From Rhynchonema sp. JSB1_4 (lineage: Eukaryota; Nematoda; Chromadorea; Monhysterida; Xyalidae), in the NCBI GenBank assembly GCA_030248065.1, contig JASAMV010000855.1:1-64000 (forward strand): a DNA stretch of 64,000 nt. Direction: 5' to 3'. Each line of letters begins with the position of its first letter. The stretch's first letter is position 1. Position numbers and translations under genes: made by a program. Under the pieces are notes generated by a model. That model did no database searches. It was not told the DNA's origin and was given only the letters and a program-made list of their open reading frames with translations. Positions 12,001 through 21,813 of the stretch are shown one piece after another.

Positions 12001-13708
12001 ATTTAGCTTGTGTGCGTGACAAAAAATGATTACCATACATACAATAAGCATGTAGGCGACATGCATGATCCTATAATGCGCGAGTGATATCTGTTCTGGT
12101 GTGCTTTTCTTATAAACCTACGGCGAAACAGCAAGACTATCCAGTGCACAGAGTGCTCTGTACATTACTGGCCCAGGTTTCTGCGAAATGAATGTTGCAA
12201 CTACTTTCAGCAAATGATGTGAATTGTACGGCAATGTGCATTTTGGTCTCATTCGATCTGTTTTTTGCAGGCGAGCAGTGTACAAGATCATCGTCAGTGC
12301 GAATGCACCAGGCTCCTGAAGAGACACAGGGGTTTCATGCTCGCGTAAAACGTCACTGCTTGCGCAAACGCACACAGGTCGTAAGACCCGCGAGTCAGGG
12401 CTGTTTCCAAAATTTCAGTTTTTTTTCAAAATTTTAGTTTTTCAACAATATTCTCTATATTTACCAATCAAACAGCAACACGTCACGCATGTACGCCCAG
12501 GATCGGGGCGCGTGCCTCTGGAATTGTGCCCATCCGGTTGAGTCAATGACCAGAATGTCCAAACTCATTTCTATGCCATCGGCAGAGGGAATTTTCTGAA
12601 AATTTTCACTTAAATTTTAACCTTAATTGATCTTGAGTTCACTAAGATTCCAAAACATGCCGCACCTTTGTTGCATTTTTTGACAGCGCTGGCACCTGAG
12701 CAAAAGCTCGCTTGAAGACTTGCACATTTTCTGGATTGTCGACGATACTTTTTGGGTTGCGCTCGTCGTCTTTGGATTTCGATGCTTCCTCCAATGATCT
12801 GCTCTCACTTTTAGTTGAATTCAGGTTTGCCGTTGGTGTATATCTGGGTTTTATCGTCTTTGATTTCTTTGAAACGTCATAGCACTCCACCGTAAACTGG
12901 GGAACGTCAATTCTTGCTGGCGTGTGGAGATCCAGCTGAAAAGATCACGTTTTTCGTTGACCTTGACGCAAATTGAACACCAAAAATATTTTAATTTTAT
13001 CTATGTATACCCGATGCCATTCGCCAAATTCAACTGTTGCTATTTTTGGATGCAGCGTGCCGGATATCTCGCGCCACATACACACTGGCTTGGATGGCTT
13101 ATTGGTTTGGACGTCGGGGTGCACGTAAAGCAAACCTGGGCGAAAAAGGTGGGTTTGTCATTACGCATGTCGCGACGTGATTTCCGAGAAAAGCACGAGT
13201 TCATAAATTAACGCCAACCTTCATCGGGATAAAAGGTCGCTAGTTGGAGCATCGCCTTGTGACAATACACTGTGCGAATGTGGTGCACTCGGTCAGCAAT
13301 CTCTGTTTCAATGGGTCGCAGGATCGGGTAGAAACAGTGGTTCTCGAGTGGATGTGACAATTTGAAGTCGTTTTTATTCGGATCCAGTACGTTTGGTGCC
13401 GGGTCGTCGATCCAAGCGGTCTTTGCGAACACCATATTGTTGGGTGATGGCATGTGTTTGACTCCTCGATTGTCGACCAGCCTTGCTGACAGAACGTTGT
13501 CATTGCGCAACGCTTCAGTCGGCTGTTGACTGTCTGTCGTCGAGGGACTGCGCAACAGCAACAAACACAGCACACAGATGACCAGCAGCACAACGGTTCG
13601 CGACTGAAGCACGATGGGTCGGTTGAGATTTCTTAACAATTTAGTCGGAACCAGCTGAATCATTCTGCCACTGGCTCGCAAAAAAATTCTGTTGGAATAA
13701 ACATTCAT
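9038..13708 (-). CDS. DUF229 family sulfatase-like type II membrane protein
   Basis: At least eleven exons run down the minus strand. The first (about 13708-13215) starts with a short cytoplasmic part and one membrane helix (TVVLLVICVLCLLLL). Later exons: 13139-13015, 12935-12665, 12585-12461 (LVIDSTGWAQFQRHAPRSW, the family's metal-site region), 11771-11593 (EGYNKVADNSMVNLLPILSG), about 11239-11110 (YYYRPWHVFNYK), 10576-10461, about 10397-10256 (LTELTHDHP), about 10182-10062 (VIMGDHGNR and RVEERRPFF), about 10002-9585 (HRLTSNYDVHQTL, PVPTNRTC) and 9290-9038 (TAG). These blocks match DUF229 in order; the family has the alkaline phosphatase/sulfatase fold. Substrate is unknown; the anchor suggests Golgi or cell surface, lumenal side. 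The DHG metal site is kept. A transposon relic sits in the intron at about 11.4-11.52 kb. Borders of several exons are approximate. Confidence 0.85.
11402..11520 (-). mobile_element. MITE relic with CAGTCTACCCTCTTTGTAGTG end
   Basis: Read on the minus strand, the element starts CAGTCTACCCTCTTTGTAGTG and runs through a block containing GCAGTATTTT and CGGCAGATC on the other strand. Related blocks occur at 20440-20556 and 49715-49870, and the terminal motif alone at 53797-53820 and about 51937-51957. The end resembles pogo/Tc1-type terminal repeats. It sits in a DUF229 intron. Confidence 0.5.
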
Positions 13709-15190
13709 AATGAAACAGCTGGTTTTGTAAACGTCAAAGTGAAAACGTTAGAAAAGGAAAGATTTTTTTCCCATGTAAAGTGGAACCGTGGACAAAATAT
13801 TCAGAACGCATGTAAAATCTATTGTTCTATTGTTCCGCATGATTGCGCCGATGGCATACCTAAAAGAATTCCAATATTGATCCTTCTGTGGTCTACTCGG
13901 CGTTTCCACATCGGACCGTAGCTTTCAAACCGTGCTCAAACGTGTGTGAAATTATTTTTGGTCTTCGGTAAAAAGACAGGTCAATGTATGCAGAAGTTAC
14001 ACTAGTGTTCAAAGATTTTACGCAGGTCAGCGCCAGGAGTAATATAAGGTTTTTTCAAGATTAATATATATTTCAAGGAAGCCAAAAATGCACAAACGCA
14101 CAACGCGTGTAATTGGATTTACGATATTACGCAAATGTTTTCTTCCACGTGACCAAATGGACCCCGGATTCAGATTTCCCGACCCAAATTACTATCCCCT
14201 GGCCCAGACACCAGACACCAAAATCTTTTTCCCGATTCAAATCCTATCGGGGGCAGTGGTTTTTTAAAAAAAATTTTTATTAAAAGAATTTTCTTTAAAA
14301 ATTCGTTCCAAAAGTTAAAAATTTTTTTATTATTTCAAAATTCAAAAATTTCTCTATTTTTTTGCTCTAAAAGTGCTATTTTTTGTATAAAAATTGCTAC
14401 TGTTGGCATCACCTACAGTAACCCTACCATGGGTGTATTGGGTCCCACAATCGTTGTTTTGTGGCATCTAGACGTAGTGCGCACACTCACAGGGCCTCTC
14501 ATATGACCACACACGTACATGTGACTGGGTGGGCATTTATTTATCCATGCCCCAGACCCGAAAGGAGTGATTCTATTTTGTATTCACTCTAATTTCACAC
14601 TATGTGCAGCTTATTTGCATTGGTCGTGTACCTAGACGTTATAATTTCACCCAAAATTCCCATCCCGAATATCAGAAAGCCATACCATCACACCCGCACC
14701 ACCTGGGGAAGGGTACGGGTGTGTACCCGACTGTCGTTGGTACTACTTATCGACCATTGGATAGCAGTTTTCGTATCACCTGTGCTCTATATGCACTTAG
14801 AACACATTATGTAACAAAAATACCCCTATTTTGCACTTGAGCAGTTTTTTATCCTTTTTTTATCGTGTTGGGCAGATTTTGGCTAGAATAAATGGGGTTC
14901 GAATAAAAAATTTTTTATTAACCACTGATCGGGGGCCAAGGTGAGGTGAGAATGTGGGGCTGTTGGCATCCAGGTCTGACATTACCCATGACCTCTGTAG
15001 ACGTCAATGAACGAACAATAAAGTGACCAACCTTGTGTATCATGCGAATCATGCTGAAACTGGCAGTGGATACGTGATGATCACTCTTTCAGCTGGATTT
15101 TAGGAGGCCTTGTTGTTCCATGATAGGGTTCCGAACTCAACCGGGCCACAAACATGGTCAGATTCAGATAGATTATCCAAAAGCTGTTCA
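13709..15190. other. Intergenic region, low-complexity A/T tracts
   Basis: Upstream of the DUF229 start there is no exon I can defend. 14260-14400 is dominated by A and T runs. One open frame at 14604-14840 (+) is Tyr/Pro/His-rich (HPEYQKAIPSHPHHLGKG) with no splice support or family match; it could be an isolated exon or chance. Confidence 0.4.
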
Positions 15191-15365
15191 GTTATCGGCA
15201 GATTTGTACGTAAGATGCTGATGGACTAAAAAAGGAAACCAAGCAAAAGTGCACGTTTCTTACGCAAAGTGCAACTGCACTGCAGAGAAAATGTTCACCG
15301 AAAATACAGATCTGGTTTATACACTGTACCCGGGAAGTAAAACAAGGAACAAAACAAAACAAACA

Positions 15366-15425
15366 CCGAAACCCCAACCCCCCAAAACCCCCCCCCCCCA
15401 ACCCCCCAAACCCCCACACCCAAAA
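15366..15425 (-). repeat. C-rich tract; G-quadruplex-capable on the minus strand
   Basis: Runs of 4 to 12 C separated by AA or AAA fill about 60 bases. The minus strand therefore carries more than four G runs with short loops. Confidence 0.6.
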
Positions 15426-15687
15426 AAACACAAAATAAAAAAAAACAAACAACAACACAAAAACCATAGATCGCGCATGAGATATCCCACTGAAAATCGA
15501 TAACAAAACAGTCCCTATCGATCAGAAAGTTTTGAGCGCAAATCCAGCGGGGTAAAATTATTTTCGTTTCATTCACTTACCGCCAAACAATGACAACTTA
15601 AACTGGTACGCGCATGACAAACGTCACGTCGTTTTAAATGTCTACGTCTCAACGTTATCACGATTATCACGAAGAATTACACAATCT

Positions 15688-15914
15688 TTGTACATATGTT
15701 CCCATCTTCATGTCATGCCATGTGTGCCTGACATTCAAATGATCCATGGCATGGAAAACATGCACATGCATCGGCACACAAGAAGAGAAATGCTTGCTTC
15801 GCAAGGCAAAACTCAGGATATGGTTCGCGTTATGATGCCTCAAGAACATAAAACTCTGAAACAAGACGGCTCTCTGATGCCGTATGGATTTATTCAACCT
15901 CACTGTGACACAGG
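15688..15914 (+). CDS. Orphan exon (RREMLASQGKTQDMVRV), plus-strand copy
   Basis: The frame is open and ends at a plausible donor near 15914 (ACACAG/GTTCGG). It is His/Met-rich at first, then RREMLASQGKTQDMVRVMMP and HKTLKQDG. A related stretch lies inverted at 16735-16870; most differences in the shared core are at third codon positions, as in real coding sequence. I do not recognise the family and did not find partner exons. Confidence 0.45.
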
Positions 15915-16070
15915 TTCGGTGACATAACGAGCAACAGAGATATAGGAAAGCATTGTGATAACATCACGGTAACGATGACATGATTACAATAATTAGTGGC
16001 AAGGCATGATTACGCGAAAACCTGCCTTCGAAAAAACCTGCAATATGGTTCCTTATGCATCTCAGTTGTT

Positions 16071-16348
16071 TAGGCTGTGAGCAGATAAACGCGGAATGGC
16101 AGATTTCTGCATTCCTCATTCCGCGTTTATCTGCTCACCTTTGCGGAATTCTGCATTTCTGCAAGTAAATTTATGCTTTTGGTCAAGCCTCTCAGTTGCT
16201 GTTTGCGTTAACACGCAACATTTTGAGGTCAGCACGCTTGAAGTTGTCATCGTCACCCAAGCACGCACCATTCCGCAAAGATGAGCAGATAAACGCGGAA
16301 TGCGGAATGCAGAAATCTGCCATTCCGCGTTTATCTGCTCACAGCCTA
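16071..16348. mobile_element. Palindromic element with TAGGCTGTGAGCAGATAAAC ends
   Basis: About 45 bases at the left end reappear inverted at the right end, and partial inverted copies of the same motif (ATTCCGCGTTTATCTGCTCA) occur inside at 16115-16140 and 16280-16300. It is a foldback/MITE structure with no coding capacity, 27 bases from the next element. Confidence 0.75.
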
Positions 16349-16375
16349 ATTATGTCATTGAACCAATTTGTGTTA

Positions 16376-16715
16376 GGGCGCCCTTAGTCATAGTGGAAAA
16401 GGGAAAATGGAAATGAAAAAATATTCTATGCCCAAGTTTTCCATTTCCATTTTCCAATATGACTGAGGGCATACTGGAAAATGGAAATGAAACAAAACAT
16501 TTTCTGTGTAAAATCTGACCAATCAGCGGCCGAGAATTGAGCGGAACAGAAAATGTTTTTGTCGCATGTCAAAACATGACTGCTGCAGAAAATGCTTTAT
16601 TTCATTTCCAATTTTTATTTTCCAGTATGCCCTTAGTCACATTGGAAAATGGAAATTGGAAAACTTGGACATAGAATATTGTTCATTCCCATTTTCCACT
16701 ACGACTAAGGGCGCC
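16376..16715. mobile_element. Foldback MITE, GGGCGCCCTTAGTC ends, copy 1
   Basis: The ends GGGCGCCCTTAGTC...GACTAAGGGCGCC are inverted, and long stretches of GGAAAATGGAAATG/CATTTCCATTTTCC pair across the element. A second copy lies at 19190-19540, flanked by TTA on both sides. Confidence 0.8.
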
Positions 16716-16734
16716 TTTGCAGGGTGTTTTCCTG

Positions 16735-16870
16735 CGGTCGAATAAATCAATACTTTTGGATGCGCCATCTTGTTTCAGAGCTTTATATCCTTTGGGCATC
16801 ACAACACGAACCATATCCTGAGTTTTGCCTGGCGAAGCACGTATTTCTCTTCTTGTATTTGTGTTTCATA
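16735..16870 (-). CDS. Orphan exon, minus-strand copy of 15.8 kb exon
   Basis: Read on the minus strand it encodes TRREIRASPGKTQDMVRVVM then KGYKALKQDG, close to the plus-strand exon at 15.77-15.9 kb. Synonymous changes (CGC/CGT, CCT/CCC, GAC/GAT) mark the shared core, so both copies were under coding constraint after duplication. A TGTTTCAG acceptor lies just upstream near 16885. Confidence 0.45.
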
Positions 16871-16949
16871 TCGAATAAGCGAATAATTATCTGAAACATG
16901 AGATGCAATTGTGCGTGTCTCACTCATGTCGTAAGATGACTAGACTACT

Positions 16950-17840
16950 TGTTCTGCTTATCACCGTTGATCAGAGTTGAGTTCCGGTTCTGGCTCGACA
17001 ACCCCTGGTGCTGGGGTCATTTTGGTCATATCCCTATGTTTTGGACGCACTTTTGCCGGAAAAAAGAAAGAAAAAAAGAAGAAGAACTATTGTTTTGCAC
17101 TTTTTGGAACACATCAAGTATGTACGTTAATTCGAGAGCCCCTAAGATGGCGTAACTTATCTTGTTTGTGAATGGTGGTACCGTCGGTGCTTTGCTGTAG
17201 AAACACCTGCCAGTGAAAGTTTTTGCTGAACGCGCACCAAGATCGGGAAACCATATAGAACAGGCGCTATCGCGCATACCCCGATGTCTTCACGTGCGCA
17301 AAATTTTGTTTCGTCAAAATTTTAGGGGTTATGTTTGATTATTTTTACACTTCACTCGGCCTAACCTTCTGAAATGAATCGAGGTCAGACTTGTTGTAGG
17401 AAGTATGCTAAAAAACGTATGTATGCATATGCAGTGCAGGAGAAAGGAGCCCAGGACAGAAGATTGTGGCCCTCTTGAACAAACTTATCTTCTCAATGAC
17501 AATGCAATTGATGGGATAAAGTACATATCGCTGAAAGGTGTTTCATATGATGGTACTTGCTATCTATGTATGCAACAGGGGCTGATATTGTTATTTTTAT
17601 TTTTTACAATTCCTATGTGCGTTAAAAATGAATGTTCCAGAATTTTAGTCTGTATACATGCAAGAAATGCCTCAGGGCTCTTTTGGGTTGATGACTTTAG
17701 TTAACGCGCTGAGTTGGCCACATATCAATTAGCCATTCTTGGCAAAGCACAAACTTCTGAAACCTAAAACCTATAAAAACAGGAAGTCAACGCAGCAGTT
17801 TCCTGCCGCGTCACCGAACGGCACAACATTGGCTGGTGAT
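16950..17840. other. Region without an assignable gene
   Basis: There is a run of AGAAAG repeats near 17060-17085. Frames such as 17405-17704 (+) are open, but they have no recognisable domain and only weak splice context. They could hold 5' exons of the astacin gene; I cannot show it. Confidence 0.3.
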
Positions 17841-17844
17841 TCTT

Positions 17845-19033
17845 GCGACAGTATCGAACCATATGGGTGTTGGACAGAAACGATCACTCAAGCCTGATGG
17901 ATGTCTGGAGCACGGTGGTGCTTTACGTGCGTATGCTATTATGTTCACGAATAGAATGTATAAGCTTCGATCAACATTGTGCACCTCATCCCGTTAGCAA
18001 TAATGTACATCACTGTTTGACTGAACTTTACATTAATCCCCGGCACTACATCGGGACGATGTCAATCACCACAAAGTGCTCCTGATTTTCAGGGAGTGAT
18101 TGTGCACGAATTATTACACGCGCTCGGTTTGCATCACGAACACAACCGTTATGACCATGACCAGTTCGTTGACATCATCTGGGAAAACATACCTGAATTC
18201 GCCAGATATAACTTCCACTCAAAATCCAGATCCGAAGTCAGTCTGTTGGGTGTACCATACGACTATCAGAGGTAGAAAAAGCAGTCTTGTTTCCTGTAGG
18301 CCTTTACGAATCAAGCTAATCCACTATTCAGTATTCTGCACTACGGCCCCAATTACTGGGGTCGTGACTCGCGACAGACAATTCAACCGAAAACACCCAC
18401 ACACATCGGACAACGCCAAGGATTATTGTAAAGTTCGTCTAGAGCAGGATTAGGTTGAAACCGGAAACCGGAATCCGGAATTCCGGAAAACGCATTATTT
18501 TTGCATGTAAATTTTTGCGTTTTCCTGATGTATTTTCGGGTGCCTAGAAATGTTTTGTGTTTTTGCACGCAAATTATTTCCGGGTTTCAGATTCCAGATT
18601 TAACCTAAGTTCGCCCTTGCAGCATGGATGTTTTGTGATCGCTTGATGTTTTATATTTTCAATGCATTCTGATTAAATTTTGTGATTGGACCTCAGACCG
18701 GATCGGATCTGTGTTGAGGTGAGCTTTGCACGAGAAGAATATTTCGAGATTTTATCTTCATGTCGATCAGAATATAGAAGAGTGTTTGTCATTATTGCCC
18801 GGAAACAGTTTTTACTTAGTTAGGGGCACGAGAAAAACTTGGGAAGCCATGAAACTTGCGAGCTCCATGATTCAACTCTGTCCGGTACAATCGACAACGT
18901 TATACGGCCAAACGGGCATTTTTTCAGCCATAAAGACATCCGTCGTATCAACTGCTATTGCCAGTCTGGACCGGAGCATCCATGCATGGAACGAGCCATA
19001 CAAGTGCGCCAACAAAAGCCAGGAACACGGTGA
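17845..19033 (+). CDS. Astacin (M12A) metallopeptidase catalytic domain, partial
   Basis: Exon 18093-18271 encodes HELLHALGLHHEHNRYDHD, the astacin zinc site, preceded by GVIV. Exon 18332-18427 joins in phase to give SILHYG (Met-turn region) and THIGQRQGL. Exon 18928-19033 gives HKDIRRINCYCQSGPEHPC and stops at 19031-19033. A preceding piece near 17845-17917 reads GVGQKRSLKPDGCLEHG, matching the segment before the zinc helix, but its GT donor does not meet the next exon in phase. Astacins are secreted or membrane zinc endopeptidases. Two oddities: the usual Met of the Met-turn is Leu (CTG), and the signal peptide, propeptide and first third of the domain were not found. It may be a diverged gene with unseen 5' exons or a decaying copy. 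Confidence 0.7.
18449..18609. repeat. Small imperfect inverted repeat in or after the astacin gene
   Basis: ATTAGGTTGAAACCGG near 18449 is mirrored by CCGGGTTTCAGATT...TTTAACCTAA near 18580-18609. It is probably a short MITE within the last astacin intron. Confidence 0.4.
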
Positions 19034-19189
19034 CCTGAGCAGATCAAGGTTCAAAAAACTTTAATTTCAAAACAACATTTGTTAATGATTCTTTCTTCCA
19101 GCCAACACTTGGGCATGGAAATCAGATTTCTAACCAATCAGTTGACCCTGTCAGTCATTGTGGCTTGCAGGCAACCTTGTTCTGGTTTA

Positions 19190-19540
19190 GGGCGCCCTTA
19201 GTCATAGTGGAAAATGGAAATGGAAATGCAAAAAATAATCTATGTCCAAGCTTTCCATTTCCATTTCCAATATGATTAAGGGCATACTGGAAATGGAAAA
19301 TGGAAATGAAATAAAACATTTACTGCACCAGCCATGTTTTGACATGTGACAAAAACATTTTCTGTTCCACTGAATTCTCGGCCGCTGATTGGTCAAATTT
19401 CACACAGAAAATGTTTTGTTTCATTTCCATTTTCCATTTCCAGTATGCCCTTAGTCATATTGGAAATGGAAATGGAAAACTTGGACATAGAATATTTTTT
19501 GCATTTCCATTTCCATTTTCCACTATGACTAAGGGCGCCC
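19190..19540. mobile_element. Foldback MITE, GGGCGCCCTTAGTC ends, copy 2
   Basis: This copy has the same ends and same internal GGAAATGG palindromes as 16376-16715, with TTA on both flanks. It separates the astacin and Kelch genes. No other feature is seen in 19041-19801. Confidence 0.8.
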
Positions 19541-19801
19541 TTAATGATGTGCGAAAAGTTACACAATGAATATTTGAACAAACAAAAAAATAGCTTTTAT
19601 GGCCTCGTCACTGTAAATCGTTTATTGATTATAAAAACACCGATGCAAGGGCAGACACACTTCCTTATCTATTATAGTACAACAGACGTCTTGGTGCAAA
19701 GAGCAACATATGCATGCCTACATGTGGGTAAACCCGTCACCAAAACTAAACAGGACAGCTTCCATTGTGACTCCTGAATTTTAATTTGATAAGAGCAAAA
19801 A

Positions 19802-21209
19802 ATGGATCGCTCGCGCTTGATTACCACGATTGTGATTCATTTCACGCTGTACAATCTCATTCCGAATGTCCCTTGCACTCGAGTGCTTCTGATCGAAGGC
19901 GTTTGCAACACGACCCAACTCTACGACCCCCTCCACCCGGGCGAAACTCGCATAATCCCAGCACTCGCCCCTGACTTCAACAAAGTCCAACTGCCGGCCG
20001 TCGTTTCGGCGCACGACAGAATCTACGTGATGGGCGGAGTCGGTCGATCGGACATTGTGACCAATCAGGTGCAGATCGTCGACCTTTCAACCAATCACAG
20101 CCGGAGGGCGGAGTCGATGTTGATTGGTCGATTCTGGCACACGGCGAACGTGATTGGCTCGAGTGAGATCATGGTCTGCGGGGGATGGGATGGCGGAACG
20201 AGGTTTGAGAACACGTGCGAGATTTACAGGTGAGCGCGTGATCGGGGTTAGTTTGTTGTGTTAATTCAGTTTCTCCAAATGGTTCCAGCATCACTCGCAA
20301 CACGTGGCGATTCTCAACCTCGATGCCCCGTGCTGTGTATGGCCACACGAGTGTTGTGTTGGGTTAGTTGTTTTGTGTTAAAGTGTGCTTAGGTTACCGT
20401 CTCCATTGTTTGTAATATCATGATTGGGACTTGCCAGTTTCGGTCATCAATCGCCACGAAGAACACCAACTACATTATTTTAGTGCTCATTAGGAAGCTA
20501 ACAGCAGATTGGAGACCACATTGATCTATTTCCAGCAGTATTTTCGAAAAAAACCATGCAGGCTACACCCTGTACATAATCGGAGGGGCTGATGATCGCT
20601 ACACGTTCAACACAATGTACAGCTGGGATACGATTGGTCGCCAGCATTGGACAGTGCGAGGCAGCATGAACACACCGAGATGGTCGGCCGCTGCCGTTGC
20701 GCTGCCGTTGGAGAAAAGGGTCGGGCTAACCTGAGGTATAGGAAACAGTTCTTGATAAAAAATTGTAATTCTTTTACAGATTCTGATTTGTGGTGGCAGC
20801 AATCCGGTTTTTCGGGCGATCAGCAGTTGCGAAGAGTATGATGTTTCAAGAGGGTTCTGGATGGTAAGAACCTGCAAAGCAATACATACGATGCACTCCC
20901 CACCACGCACTACATTTCTTCCTTCAGAAATTTATCACAACACTGCAATTACCCCGATGGGGTTTGACCCTGGTGAACGTTGATGGTTTGGTACTTGCCA
21001 TGGGTGGGAATGACAGCTTGCATGCGTATCGTGTTGTGGAGCTGTACAACAGAGATGCACACAGGTTTGCTCTTTTATTAAGGATAAGTGTACAATTAAA
21101 TGGAAAAGTGCAAAAACATAAATTTCCCACGCTTTCCAGCAGCCAGTCCCTTCACCCCCTTCCCATTCCCTGTTCATATTGGTCATCAAATGGCATTTTG
21201 ATTCGGTGA
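19802..21209 (+). CDS. Secreted Kelch-repeat protein, copy 1
   Basis: Six exons: 19802-20229, 20289-20362, 20562-20719, 20780-20863, 20928-21064 and 21140-21209 (TGA). The start Met is followed by a weak signal peptide (LITTIVIHFTLYNLIP). Kelch blades are marked by RIYVMGGVG, MVCGGWDGG, LYIIGGADDRYTFN and LICGGSNP, each with the Gly pair and downstream Trp or Tyr expected of the repeat. The phase closes across exon 5/6 to give PLPIPCSYWSSNG, matching the end of the next gene. Kelch propellers bind other proteins; most known ones are intracellular, so a secreted version without BTB or BACK is unusual. The gene next door has the same exon plan, pointing to a recent tandem duplication. Confidence 0.85.
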
Positions 21210-21383
21210 TACTGGTTTCACTCGGAAACGAATTGCACATAAAAATTATTGTATACTTATTTGTTGCACTTTTATTGATAGCCACATCGCGCAAATAAAA
21301 TGTGTCTACTAACAAAGGCAAACCCACTGTTTGTTACAAACGTCAACAGCTGATCAGTTTCACACGTTTGAATTGACATAGTG

Positions 21384-21710
21384 TAGTCCGTCCACCAGCT
21401 CATGGCACTTTGTGTTGCTGCTGGCTGATTTGGTCCGTTCCTCCACGTTCTAATGAAAGAGAAATTGAGTGTGAGCGATTTTGCAAAAAACTAAAAAAAA
21501 ATAATAAAATGTGTCGAAGACGATTGAATTCGATCAAATTAATTAATTAAAATTAAATTAAATTAAAATCTATAAAACACGTCGATTTCATAAAGACAGC
21601 AATTCAGGAGCAAAAATAATTTTTTTCGGAAACTCTTTCATTAGAACGTGGAGGAAGGGAACAAGTCGGCCAGCAGCAACACAAAGTGCCATGAGGTGGT
21701 GGACGGACTA
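21384..21710. mobile_element. MITE TAGTCCGTCC...GGACGGACTA, copy 2
   Basis: It is 327 bp and closely matches 7994-8321 end to end, including the inverted arms. It lies in the 600-base gap between the two Kelch genes. Confidence 0.85.
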
Positions 21711-21813
21711 TACGCTGAAAACATGCAACATTTACCACCAAATGGTATCAAAAACAGTTCTATAACTTGTACCTGCACATTTTATGTACCTACTGTAACA
21801 CTGTTTTCTGTCA

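Noticed and set aside
15192..15576. Hydrophobic Phe/Gly/Val-rich minus-strand frames
   Set aside because: They translate the C-rich tract and A runs, and show no signal of a real membrane protein beyond composition.
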